Shown here: positions 17,091-25,551 of the stretch, in pieces
Layout: the number at the start of each line of letters is the position of its first letter
How positions within the stretch are numbered: the stretch's first letter is position 1
Source of the DNA: CBDHCC01 sp965261015
Lineage (GTDB): Bacteria; Pseudomonadota; Alphaproteobacteria; Sphingomonadales; Sphingomonadaceae
Direction of reading: 5' to 3'
Assembly: GCA_965261015.1 (NCBI GenBank)
Contig: CBDHCC010000001.1
Location: forward strand, 1-64,000
DNA length: 64,000 nucleotides
Made by a program: the position numbers and the translations under genes
The notes under the pieces: generated by a model
What the model saw: only the letters and a program-made list of their open reading frames with translations
The model's database searches: none
Told to the model about the DNA's origin: nothing

Positions 17091-17650
17091 GTGGTATGGA
17101 CGCACGGAGCATGCTCGTTCGACGATGCCGGCGACGGACTGCGGAAACGTCTGCTTCGGCCGAAAGCCGTCATTCGACGACCGCGCCATGAATGGCGGCT
17201 AAGTCCCAAACCCGGTCGTATCATACGCTATTGATAGGATGCGATTTGGCTGTGGAAAATGGCTATTTGCTACCCAGAGCGGAACATCGCCGGAACGAGT
17301 GCCACTTGACGACAAGATGAGATGGGTCGAAGAGGATAGCGCTCAGTCGCCAGCGGGCTCGTAAGTGCACCACTGGAAAGCATTTTAACCGGCGAGTTGT
17401 TGAAAACGGCGGGTTTCGAATCGGATGGCTTTCAGTCCCTGATTTGACGCACACCGAATGCGGAACTCGTGCTCCCGTCCGCCGACGTGGGCCTGTCGGG
17501 TATGAAAAAGACAGAATCGCCTCCGACAGGCTCAGAGCCTGCCCCGGACCCGATCCGGGGATGAGCGGAAGCTTGCTCAGAAGGAACTGGGGGTTGTTAC
17601 GCCGAGGACGTCAGACCTACACCGAACCCTGACCTCCCGGAGCATCGCCC
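17091..17650. other. 560-bp island right border
   Basis: No gene recognised. From left to right it holds a CATGAATGGCGGCTAAGTCC repeat-like word near 17190, the right copy of the 25-bp direct repeat (17257-17281), AT-richer DNA, and a GACAGGCTCAGAGCC fragment near 17525. A CCCCGGA...TCCGGGG dyad follows near 17541-17559. GC-rich core sequence resumes at about 17640. Confidence 0.5.
17257..17281 (+). repeat. right copy of 25-bp direct repeat, candidate attR
   Basis: It matches 6889-6913 with a single G-to-A difference in the GAGCG end (CCCAGAGCG). In the corresponding frame it reads NGYLLPRAE against NGYLLPGAN of recombinase 1. It could therefore alternatively be a scrap of a second recombinase gene, but similarity stops abruptly outside the 25 bases. 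Confidence 0.55.
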
Positions 17651-18406
17651 ATGCCGACGACCCGCGACGACCTGCTCATCAAGGTGCCCGCCGTCACGAT
17701 CGGTTTCTGGGCCATCAAGGTGCTGGCGACCACCTTGGGCGAAACGGCGGGCGACACATTGTCGATGAGCCTGAACTGGGGCTACCTGCCGTCCACCGCG
17801 CTGTTCGGGGCGCTGCTGCTGGGCTTCGTCGTGGCGCAGGTGCGCGCCGACCGCTTTCGCCCGTGGCTATACTGGACCACCATCATCGCGTCCACGACGG
17901 CGGGCACGACCTTGGCCGACTTCGCCACACGCGACATGGGCATCGGCTATGCGGGCGGCTCGGCGTTGCTCCTGGCGCTGGTGCTGGGATCGCTGGCGGC
18001 GTGGAAGGCGACGCTGGGCCACATCGACGCCGACACGGTGAGAGACCGGCGAGCCGAGGCGTTCTACTGGCTCACCATCACCTTCTCCCAGACGCTGGGC
18101 ACGGCGCTGGGCGACTGGACGGCGGACACGGGCGGGCTGGGGTATATGGGCGCGGCGCTGGTGTTCGCCGGCGGGTTGGCGGTGCTGGCGGGGCTCTACT
18201 ATGCGACCAGCGTCAGCCGAGTGGCGCTGTTCTGGGCCGCCTTCATCCTGACCCGCCCGCTGGGCGCGGCGGTGGGCGATTTCCTGGACAAGCCGCTGGA
18301 CAAGGGCGGCCTGGACTTTTCGAGGCCATTGGCGAGCGCCGTGCTGGCGGTGGCGATCGCGGCGCTGGTGTGGCTGCTGCCGCAAAGGGCGGGGCGGCAT
18401 GGGTGA
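17651..18406 (+). CDS. DUF347 repeat membrane protein (COG4705)
   Basis: Integral inner-membrane protein of 251 residues with about eight hydrophobic segments. It is built of repeated units each carrying a T-x-G-T/D motif (TLGETAGDTLS, TTAGTTLADF, TLGTALGDWTADTGG, PLGAAVGDFLDKP). That repeat is characteristic of the DUF347/COG4705 membrane-anchored family, whose role is not established. The ATG at 17651 follows a weak GGAGCATCGCCC. It is the first core gene right of the island. Confidence 0.85.
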   Translation: MPTTRDDLLIKVPAVTIGFWAIKVLATTLGETAGDTLSMSLNWGYLPSTALFGALLLGFVVAQVRADRFRPWLYWTTIIASTTAGTTLADFATRDMGIGYAGGSALLLALVLGSLAAWKATLGHIDADTVRDRRAEAFYWLTITFSQTLGTALGDWTADTGGLGYMGAALVFAGGLAVLAGLYYATSVSRVALFWAAFILTRPLGAAVGDFLDKPLDKGGLDFSRPLASAVLAVAIAALVWLLPQRAGRHG

Positions 18407-18577
18407 GGGGCGCGCCTACGGAGTGACGAAGGAGGGGGGGGTCCGGCTGGTCGGGGTGGAACAGCACCCGCATTACTCGTCCACCGCGGTAAATTGCGCG
18501 CGCTCGGCGGCGGCGAGCCGGGCGGCGTAGGTCGACTTGCCCGCGCCGACGTTGCCGGTGATGAGGTGGATGGACAT
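18407..18577 (-). pseudogene. frameshifted remnant of a P-loop ATPase/kinase
   Basis: From ATG 18577 the minus strand reads MSIHLITGNVGAGKSTYAA, a textbook Walker A start of small AAA/kinase-like proteins. It stops after 34 codons at 18473. One base appears missing where the family has DEWM: the DNA reads GACGAGTAATGCGG. In the shifted frame it continues MRVLFHPDQPDPPLLRH before meeting the DUF347 gene. The intact protein should be about 160 residues, so this is both frameshifted and 3'-truncated. Confidence 0.65.
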
Positions 18578-18680
18578 TTTTCGAGAGTTCAAAACCGGTC
18601 CTTGCCACCTGTCCTTTTTAGTCGTTCCTTGGACACAATCTAACCCACTCCCTATTCAGAACGGCTTACTTAGAAAAAAT

Positions 18681-19427
18681 TCAGCGATGTCCGTCTTGCT
18701 TGAAATCTCCAACGCCAAGGTTCTCGGCAAGTCCTTTCGAACTAACGGCGATACTGGTGCTGCCACTCAAACTTCTGCCGTCATCTTGGTATTGGGAGAG
18801 CCAAGTTAGCTTACTGGCGACTGCTTCCGTCACACTCTCGCGCGTCACTTCAATGGAGATGCGTGTGACACCAATGCTCTCGGGCGACACCTGCTGCACC
18901 GAGTTTGGATTATTTATGTCGCTGAACCGCACAAACATCGGCCAAACGACGAACTCGGAGCGGGTAACGTAGGCCAGCTCGGGGATTGAGCGAGGTAGGT
19001 TGCGCGGCCCCTCCACCTTCAGCATGGCGTTGTGCCGCTTTGCGTCGTCGGCCAGGCCGTCATAACCGGGCTCGCCCCAGCGCGGGCCAACGTCTTTCGA
19101 TGGCTTACCATAATCCACCATCAACGCCGGCTCGGCCACATAGGCGGCATAATAGCCGTTGCCAAAGCCGCCCTTGGCCGGGGTCATCAGCGCGAACACC
19201 GGGCCGGACGGAGTGTCAATCACCACTGCCTCGCCCTCCACCCGCCGGTCCACCCGCCGGCCGGTGCTGCTCTGGATGGTGGACCCCTCCTCCACCTCTA
19301 CGTGGCGAACGGTCGAGTAGGCCTTGTCGCCGACATACACCGTCATCTTGTAGCTGTAGTCGGTCCAGCGATCGTCGCCGCAGGCGGAGAGGGTGAGGGC
19401 CAGCATGGCCACCAGGATGCCCTTCAC
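18681..19427 (-). CDS. lipoprotein of unknown function
   Basis: Predicted lipoprotein of 248 residues. The signal segment VKGILVAMLALTLSAC has a lipobox LSAC, followed by GDD. The rest is soluble and beta-rich, with no family I recognise. The stretch after the lipobox (WTDYSYKMTVYVGDKAYSTVRHVEVEEG) looks like an immunoglobulin-like or barrel strand pattern. The GTG at 19427 sits 8 bases after AAGGAG; an earlier in-frame GTG (19436) is too close to that site. Base composition is slightly lower than in neighbours. Confidence 0.7.
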   Translation of the reverse strand: MKGILVAMLALTLSACGDDRWTDYSYKMTVYVGDKAYSTVRHVEVEEGSTIQSSTGRRVDRRVEGEAVVIDTPSGPVFALMTPAKGGFGNGYYAAYVAEPALMVDYGKPSKDVGPRWGEPGYDGLADDAKRHNAMLKVEGPRNLPRSIPELAYVTRSEFVVWPMFVRFSDINNPNSVQQVSPESIGVTRISIEVTRESVTEAVASKLTWLSQYQDDGRSLSGSTSIAVSSKGLAENLGVGDFKQDGHR

Positions 19428-19554
19428 TCGTCGCACTCCTTCATCTCGGACAAGCGGGTTAGGCGGGGCAGGCTTTCCATTCCGTTGAGGGTGCCGGGGC
19501 GAAGGCACCCCCACGCTTGACACCTCCCTCTCCCCGCCCCCTATCCACCGCGCC

Positions 19555-21567
19555 ATGAACGCCCCCATCCGCATCACGCTTCCCGACGGTTCCGCGCGCG
19601 AGGTCGCCGCCGGCACGACGCCCGCCGACATCGCCGCCGCGATCGGGCCAGGGTTGGCCAAGGCGGCGCTGGCGGCTCGCGTCAACGGCGAGGTGCGGGA
19701 CCTGTCTCGGCCGCTCACGCAGGACGCGGAGCTGGCCCTCATCACCGCGCGCGACGAGGCGGACGCGCTGGAGCTGGCGCGGCACGACTTCGCCCATGTC
19801 ATGGCGGAGGCGGTGCAGCGGCTGTTCCCCGGCACCCAGATCACCTTTGGCCCGGCGACCGAGGACGGCTTCTATTACGACTTCGCGCCGCCGCCGGAAC
19901 GAGGCCCCTTCACGGAGGAGGACCTGCCCGCGATCGAGGCGGAGATGCGGCGCGTCATCGCCGCCGACCAGCCGCTGATCCGCGAGGTGTGGGAGCGTGA
20001 TCGGCTGATCGACTGGTTCCAGGCCAAGGGCGAGCGCTTCAAGGCGGAGTGGGCCGCCGAGCTGCCCGACGATCAGGAGCTGACCGTCTACCACGCCGGC
20101 CAGCCAGGGCCGGACACCTGGCTGGACCTCTGCCGCGGGCCGCACCTCGCGTCGACCGGCAAGCTGGACGCGCAAGCCTTCAAGCTGACCCGCGTGTCGG
20201 GGGCCTACTGGCGCGGCGACCAGGCGAATGCGATGCTGTCACGCATTTATGGCACCGGCTGGCTCAACAAGAAACAGCTCGACGCCCACCTCGTGCGGCT
20301 GGAGGAGGCGGCCAAGCGCGACCATCGCCGGATCGGCCAGGAGATGGACCTGTTCCACCTGCAGCCCGAGGCGCAGGGCTCCGTCTTCTGGCATCCCAAC
20401 GGCTTCGTCATCTGGCGTGAGCTGGAGGCCTATATGCGCCGGCGGCTGGACGCGGCGGGCTACCAGGAGATCAAGACGCCGCAGCTGATGGACGCCCGCC
20501 AGTGGGAGCGGTCGGGCCATTGGGGCAAATACCGGGAGAACATGTTCGTGGTGCCCGACGAGGTGCCGAACACGGTCGACGGCGCGGCCGTGCTGTCGGG
20601 CGACGGCGACCTGATGGCGCTCAAGCCCATGAACTGCCCCGCGCACGTGCTGGTCTTCAACCAGGGGATCAAGTCCTACCGCGACCTGCCGATCCGGCTG
20701 GCGGAGATGGGCTGTTGCCACCGCAACGAACCCCACGGCGCGCTCCACGGCCTGCTGCGGGTGCGGCAGTTCACGCAGGACGACGCCCACATCTTTTGCC
20801 GACGCGACCAGCTGGTCGACGAAGTGGCGCGCTTCTGCGAGCTGCTGGACGTCGTCTATCGCGACCTGGGCTTCGGCGACTACGCCATCAAGCTGGCGCT
20901 GCGGCCCGACCAGCGCTTCGGGTCCGACGAGGAGTGGGACTGGGCCGAACAGTCGCTGCGCGACGCGGTCGCCTCCATCGGCCGTAGTTGGGAGGAACTT
21001 CCGGGCGAAGGGGCGTTCTACGCGCCCAAGCTGGAGTGGCACCTGACCGACGCGATCGGGCGCACCTGGCAGGTGGGCACCATCCAGACCGACACGGTGC
21101 TGCCCGAACGGCTGGACGCGTCCTATGTGGGGGAGGATGGCGAGCGGCACCGGCCGGTGATGCTTCACCGGGCGATCCTGGGCACGTTCGAGCGCTTTAT
21201 CGGCATCCTGATCGAGCAATATGCCGGCCGCTTCCCGCTGTGGCTGGCACCGACGCAGGTGGTGGTGGCGACCATCGTGGACGCGGCCGACGACCATGCG
21301 CGCGACGTGGCCCGGCGGCTGGAGGCGGCGGGGCTGCGCGTCGAGCTCGACCTTCGCAACGAGAAGATCAATCGCAAGGTGCGCGAGCATTTGGTGGCTC
21401 ACGTCCCCCACCTGGCGGTGGTGGGCAAGCGCGAGGCGGAGGAGGACACGGTGGCGCTGCGCTCTCTGGGCGAGGAGCGGCAGCAGGTGATGGCCGTGGA
21501 CGAACTGGTCGAGCGGCTGACGGCCGAGGCGCTGGCCCCGGATCGCCGCCGGGAGCGGGGCGCGTGA
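19555..21567 (+). CDS. thrS: threonyl-tRNA synthetase
   Basis: Class II synthetase of 670 residues charging tRNA-Thr. The TGS domain spans about 1-62 and the editing domain about 65-225, with the HDFAHVMAEAVQRLF histidine pair. The catalytic core includes motif 2-like HRNEPHGALHGLLRVRQFTQDD and zinc ligand Cys361 (MNCPAHV). The anticodon-binding domain starts at about 560 (WLAPTQVVV). Complete. Its TGA overlaps the GTG of a small lipoprotein gene. Confidence 0.98.
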   Translation: MNAPIRITLPDGSAREVAAGTTPADIAAAIGPGLAKAALAARVNGEVRDLSRPLTQDAELALITARDEADALELARHDFAHVMAEAVQRLFPGTQITFGPATEDGFYYDFAPPPERGPFTEEDLPAIEAEMRRVIAADQPLIREVWERDRLIDWFQAKGERFKAEWAAELPDDQELTVYHAGQPGPDTWLDLCRGPHLASTGKLDAQAFKLTRVSGAYWRGDQANAMLSRIYGTGWLNKKQLDAHLVRLEEAAKRDHRRIGQEMDLFHLQPEAQGSVFWHPNGFVIWRELEAYMRRRLDAAGYQEIKTPQLMDARQWERSGHWGKYRENMFVVPDEVPNTVDGAAVLSGDGDLMALKPMNCPAHVLVFNQGIKSYRDLPIRLAEMGCCHRNEPHGALHGLLRVRQFTQDDAHIFCRRDQLVDEVARFCELLDVVYRDLGFGDYAIKLALRPDQRFGSDEEWDWAEQSLRDAVASIGRSWEELPGEGAFYAPKLEWHLTDAIGRTWQVGTIQTDTVLPERLDASYVGEDGERHRPVMLHRAILGTFERFIGILIEQYAGRFPLWLAPTQVVVATIVDAADDHARDVARRLEAAGLRVELDLRNEKINRKVREHLVAHVPHLAVVGKREAEEDTVALRSLGEERQQVMAVDELVERLTAEALAPDRRRERGA

Positions 21568-21953
21568 GGGCGGCCGCCCTCCTGCTGCTCGCCGGGTGCT
21601 CGTCCCAGCCCGCGTCCCAGCCGGTCGACCGGCCCATGGCTGACATGGTTCCGGCGGACGCGACGCCGGCGATGCGCGCCTATGCCGACGCCAACGCCCG
21701 GATGCACGCGGGCATGGCGGCGATCGACCGCGACGCGGACGTGGCCTTCGTCCAGGGGATGCTCGCCCACCACAAGGGCGCGGTCGAGATGGCCCAGGTC
21801 GAACTGGCGCACGGCACGGACGCCGATGCCCGCGCGCTGGCCCGGGCGATCGTCGCGGCGCAGGATCGGGAGATCGTGTGGATGGAGCGCTGGCTGGCCG
21901 CGCATGGCAAATCCACCCTGTCGGCCGCGGCCCGGACGCACGGCGCGCACTGA
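21564..21953 (+). CDS. DUF305 lipoprotein
   Basis: Small protein of 129 residues from GTG 21564, overlapping the thrS stop (GTGA). The N-terminus is a lipoprotein signal with lipobox LAGC. The DUF305/ferritin-like helical signature is FVQGMLAHHKGAVEMAQVEL, with an HH pair and a later EIVWMERWL helix. Family members are often linked to metal or copper stress, but the role here is not shown by the sequence. The only coupling is to thrS, which is unusual for this family. Confidence 0.85.
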   Translation: MRAAALLLLAGCSSQPASQPVDRPMADMVPADATPAMRAYADANARMHAGMAAIDRDADVAFVQGMLAHHKGAVEMAQVELAHGTDADARALARAIVAAQDREIVWMERWLAAHGKSTLSAAARTHGAH

Positions 21954-22039
21954 CGCCGGCTTTCCACCGGGCTACCACGCGACTATATCGGGGGTGGCGC
22001 GTTGTCGCCCCACGCAGTGTCACCTCAGGAGAACAGACG

Positions 22040-22582
22040 ATACCCCCTCCCATCCGCCGATCCATGGCCCCGCCACCCAAATCTGGCCCCCGCTACAACG
22101 AGTTCATCCAGAGCCCCAAGGTTCGGGTGATCGACGGCGAGGGCGAGAATCTGGGCGTGATGTACACCCGCGAAGCGATGGAGCAGGCCGCCGCCGCGGG
22201 CCTGGACCTGGTCGAAGTGTCGCCCAACGCCGACCCGCCGGTCGCCAAGTTCCTGGACGTGGGACGTTTCAAGTACGAGGCGCAGAAAAAGGCCAATCAG
22301 GCCAGGAAGTCGCAACGGACGCAGGAGATCAAGGAGATCAAGATGCGGCCGAACATCGACGACCACGACTACGACACCAAGATGAAGAAGGTCGACAGCT
22401 TCCTGACCGACGGGGACAAGGTGAAGGTCACCTTGCGCTTTCGCGGGCGTGAGATGTCGCACCAGCAGCTGGGCATGGACCTGTTGCGCCGGGTCCAGGA
22501 ACAGGTGGAGCCGATCGCGAAGGTGGAGGCTTACCCCCGCCTGGAAGGTCGCCAGATGCTGATGGTGCTCGCCCCGAAATAG
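22040..22582 (+). CDS. infC: translation initiation factor IF-3, apparent AUA start
   Basis: IF-3 of 180 residues (172 from the internal ATG 22064), binding 30S and policing initiator tRNA. The N-domain shows RYNEFIQSPKVRVIDGEGENLGVM and the C-domain ends GREMSHQQLGMDLL to RQMLMVLAPK. The start is inferred: AGGAG at 22028-22032 lies 7-8 bases before ATA (22040-22042), the normal distance, whereas ATG 22064 is about 30 bases away and has no ribosome site. Non-AUG starts are the known basis of infC autoregulation in Escherichia coli (AUU). If ATG is used, the start is 22064. Confidence 0.9.
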   Translation: MPPPIRRSMAPPPKSGPRYNEFIQSPKVRVIDGEGENLGVMYTREAMEQAAAAGLDLVEVSPNADPPVAKFLDVGRFKYEAQKKANQARKSQRTQEIKEIKMRPNIDDHDYDTKMKKVDSFLTDGDKVKVTLRFRGREMSHQQLGMDLLRRVQEQVEPIAKVEAYPRLEGRQMLMVLAPK

Positions 22583-22593
22583 GAGACCGGGCC

Positions 22594-22617
22594 GGCTGTG
22601 TCTTTCGGGACACAGCC
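22594..22617 (+). terminator. hairpin after infC
   Basis: GGCTGTGTC and GACACAGCC form a perfect 9-bp stem with a 6-base loop, 12 bp after the infC stop. There is no T-run, so it is a weak intrinsic terminator or a 3'-end stabiliser. Confidence 0.55.
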
Positions 22618-22712
22618 GCTGCCCATTCGCCACGCTCCGCTTCCCGTTCGCCACCGACTGTCATACCGTCGTCGCCAACGAGCCAAAGGCTCGACATTCT
22701 GGGAGACGATGG

Positions 22713-25472
22713 ATGACAAAGGCGTTCCTGCTCGCGACGGTGGCCACGATGGTCTGGGCGATGCCCGCGCACGCGCAGGAGGTGCTGGACCCGGTCGACG
22801 ACGGCTCCGTCGATCCGACCGCCCAGACCGCGTCCGTACCCGTAGAGACGACGGAGCGCGGCATCACCATCACCGCGCAGGGCCGCGAACAGCAGCTGGC
22901 CGACGTGCCGATCGCGGTCAACGTGGTGAACGCCGAACAGCTTCAGAACTCCGGCGCCAACGACATTCGCGAACTCAACCAGCTGGCACCATCGCTGCTG
23001 GTCTCCTCCACCGGCAACGAAGCCAACGGGTCGGCGCGCATCCGCGGCATCGGCACGGTCGGCGACAATCCCGGCCTGGAAAGCTCGGTCGCGGTGTTCG
23101 TGGACGGCGTCTATCGCTCGCGCTCCGGCAACGCGCTGGGCGATCTGGGTCCGATCGAGCGCGTCGAGGTGCTGCGCGGCCCGCAGGGCACCTTGTTCGG
23201 CCGCAACGCGTCGGCGGGCCTGCTCAACATCGTCACCGCCCAGCCCAATGTCGACCGGCTGGAGGCCTATGGTTCGGCCTCCTACGGCAATTACGACTAT
23301 CTGCGCTTCGAAGGCGGCGTGAACCTGCCGCTCGGCAACACCTTCGCGGTGCGCGTGGACGGCACCTACACCGAACGCGACGGCTTCTACCGCGACGTGG
23401 TGAACGACACCCGGATCAACAACCGCGACCGTTATCTGGTGCGCGGCAAGGCCCGCTGGGAACCGACGAGCGACCTGACGCTGCTGCTGTCGGCCGACTA
23501 TTCCAAGAAGACGGAGGCGTGCTGTGCCGCCACCTTCGTCCAGCCGGGCTTTGCGCCGTTGGCACGGCTGAGCGACGACCTGCCGGCGGTGTCGGGTGAA
23601 GCGAAGTTCGATTATCCGGGCGGCGGAACCCCTGCCCTGACCAGCACGGCCAACCCGATCATCCCCGTGCTCCTGGCTCTTGGCCAGGATCCCCGCGCGC
23701 TGACTCAGAGCACCTTCAATCGCAACATCTACAACACGCCCGGCCGCTCGTTCGAGGGTCGGACGGAGGATTACGGCGCATCGGGCGAGATCCAGTACAA
23801 GCTGGGGCCGACCACGCTGACGTCGATCACCGCCTATCGCGAATATGAGAACTACCAGGGGTCGGACACCGACTACACCCAGGTCGATATCCTGTATCGC
23901 GCGCCCAACCGGTTCGGCGGCGCGCGCCAGTTCAAGACGTTCAGCCAGGAATTGCGCCTGCAGGGCACGGTGTTCAACGACCGGATCGACTGGCTGGTCG
24001 GCGGCTACTATTCCAACGAGAAGCTGCAGGTCCGCGACAATCTGCGCTTCGGCGCGCAATATGGCGCCTTCGCGCCGTGCCGGATCGTGAACGCGGTGAA
24101 CCCGGCGCTCGCCAATCCGCTGGCCGGCGGCTGTCTGAGCGCCGGCGGACGCGCGGTGCTGCGCGCGGCGAACGGCGGGGCCGGCGCGTTCGGCGCGGCC
24201 ACGCCGCTGATCTTCGCGGGTCTGGACGTGCTGTCGCGCGTGAACGACCTCGGTTCGACCGGCGACGTGTACAATCAGAAGAGCGAGAACTTCGCGATCT
24301 TCACCCACAACATCATCCACGTCACCGACACGGTCGACCTGACGCTGGGCGGACGCTACACGAACGAGACCAAGACCTTCGACGCGACCTTCGGCAACGA
24401 CAATGTCTTCTGCCCGCAGCAGCGCGCCTTGCAGACGCAACTGTTGGGCGGGCCGCTGGCGGCGCTGGCCGGTGGCCTGATCTCGCTCACCTGCCAGGGC
24501 AACTCGTCGGTGGAGCTGAACGGCGTGTCGATCAACGACCGCCGCAAGGAGGATGAGTTCACGGGAACCGCCGTGATCTCGTGGAAGGCCACGCCCGACC
24601 TGCTGCTCTACGGCTCCTATTCGCGCGGCTACAAGGCGGGCGGGTTCAACCTTGACCGTTCGGCCCTCGGCAGTCCCGTGTTCAACGTGGCCGCCAACCT
24701 GAACCCGGCCGCGCTGCAGTTCGACCAGGAGACGGTGGACGCCTTCGAAGTGGGCGCGAAATACTCGATCAATCCGTTCACCCTGACGCTCGCGGCGTTC
24801 CGGCAGGAGTTCTCCGACTTCCAGTTGAACACCTTCAACGGCTCGGTTTTCCTCGTGCAGAACATCAACGCCTGCGACACGGGCTTGGGCGGCGCGGACC
24901 GCGACGCCAGCGCCGCGACGGGGTCGTGCGATTCCGACGACGTGAAGGCGGGCGTCATCGCGGAGGGTGTCGAGGCCGAAGCGACGATCCAGCCGACCCG
25001 CGACGTCAACGCCAGCGTGGGTTTGACCTATACGAACACGCGCTATCGCAACGACCTGATCGGTCGAAAGACCGGCACCCCGCTCGACCCCGCGCTGCGC
25101 CTGCTGCCGGGCGACAATTTGTCGAACGCGCCGGAGATCGTTGCCACCGCGTCGCTGGGCTGGACGCCGCCGATCGGCGACACCGGCTTTTCGGGCCTGT
25201 TCTACGTGAATGGTCGCCTGACCAGCGACTACAACACCGGTTCCGACCTGCTGTACGGCAAGGAGCAGGACGGCTTCGCGCTCGTCAACGCGCGGATCGG
25301 CGTGCGCGGGCCGGACGATCGCTTCGCGGTCGAGCTGTTCGCGCAGAATGTGTTCGACAAGGGCTACACGCAGGTGGCGTTCAACACGCCGTTCGTGGCC
25401 GAACAGCAGACCTACTCCGCTTTTCTGGCGGAGCCCCGCACCTACGGCGTCACCGTTCGCGGCAAGTTCTGA
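22713..25472 (+). CDS. TonB-dependent receptor
   Basis: Outer-membrane active transporter of 919 residues. It has a signal peptide to about residue 21 (AHAQ). The plug domain is at about 50-180: GITITAQGREQQLADVPIAV, LNQLAPSL, RIRGIG and VLRGPQGTLFGRNASAG. A 22-strand barrel ends in the aromatic GVTVRGKF. Such receptors are abundant in sphingomonads and take up siderophores, vitamins or glycans; no substrate gene lies beside it. It stands alone, with a hairpin on either side. Confidence 0.95.
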   Translation: MTKAFLLATVATMVWAMPAHAQEVLDPVDDGSVDPTAQTASVPVETTERGITITAQGREQQLADVPIAVNVVNAEQLQNSGANDIRELNQLAPSLLVSSTGNEANGSARIRGIGTVGDNPGLESSVAVFVDGVYRSRSGNALGDLGPIERVEVLRGPQGTLFGRNASAGLLNIVTAQPNVDRLEAYGSASYGNYDYLRFEGGVNLPLGNTFAVRVDGTYTERDGFYRDVVNDTRINNRDRYLVRGKARWEPTSDLTLLLSADYSKKTEACCAATFVQPGFAPLARLSDDLPAVSGEAKFDYPGGGTPALTSTANPIIPVLLALGQDPRALTQSTFNRNIYNTPGRSFEGRTEDYGASGEIQYKLGPTTLTSITAYREYENYQGSDTDYTQVDILYRAPNRFGGARQFKTFSQELRLQGTVFNDRIDWLVGGYYSNEKLQVRDNLRFGAQYGAFAPCRIVNAVNPALANPLAGGCLSAGGRAVLRAANGGAGAFGAATPLIFAGLDVLSRVNDLGSTGDVYNQKSENFAIFTHNIIHVTDTVDLTLGGRYTNETKTFDATFGNDNVFCPQQRALQTQLLGGPLAALAGGLISLTCQGNSSVELNGVSINDRRKEDEFTGTAVISWKATPDLLLYGSYSRGYKAGGFNLDRSALGSPVFNVAANLNPAALQFDQETVDAFEVGAKYSINPFTLTLAAFRQEFSDFQLNTFNGSVFLVQNINACDTGLGGADRDASAATGSCDSDDVKAGVIAEGVEAEATIQPTRDVNASVGLTYTNTRYRNDLIGRKTGTPLDPALRLLPGDNLSNAPEIVATASLGWTPPIGDTGFSGLFYVNGRLTSDYNTGSDLLYGKEQDGFALVNARIGVRGPDDRFAVELFAQNVFDKGYTQVAFNTPFVAEQQTYSAFLAEPRTYGVTVRGKF

Positions 25473-25485
25473 CCCCTGACCTCAA

Positions 25486-25513
25486 GGCCCGGCGGCGCGC
25501 GTTCCGCCGGGCC
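25486..25513 (+). terminator. hairpin after the TonB receptor gene
   Basis: GGCCCGGCGG (25486-25495) and CCGCCGGGCC (25504-25513) are exact complements around an 8-base loop, 13 bp after the stop. There is no T-run. Confidence 0.6.
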
Positions 25514-25551
25514 GTTGCCGCCGCCACCTTCGCCCGGCTAGGGTGGCAGCG

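Larger units (their letters stand above)
6889..17281. mobile_element. probable integrated genomic island
   Basis: About 10.4 kb bounded by 25-bp near-perfect direct repeats, with two tyrosine recombinase genes at the left end. Base composition is visibly lower in GC than the flanks, and the cargo is a self-contained catabolic set: P450 system, three dehydrogenases, an outer-membrane channel and a regulator. No conjugation or replication genes are seen, so it would be a simple integrative element or a decayed one. Boundaries depend on the repeats being att sites, which is inferred. Confidence 0.55.
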
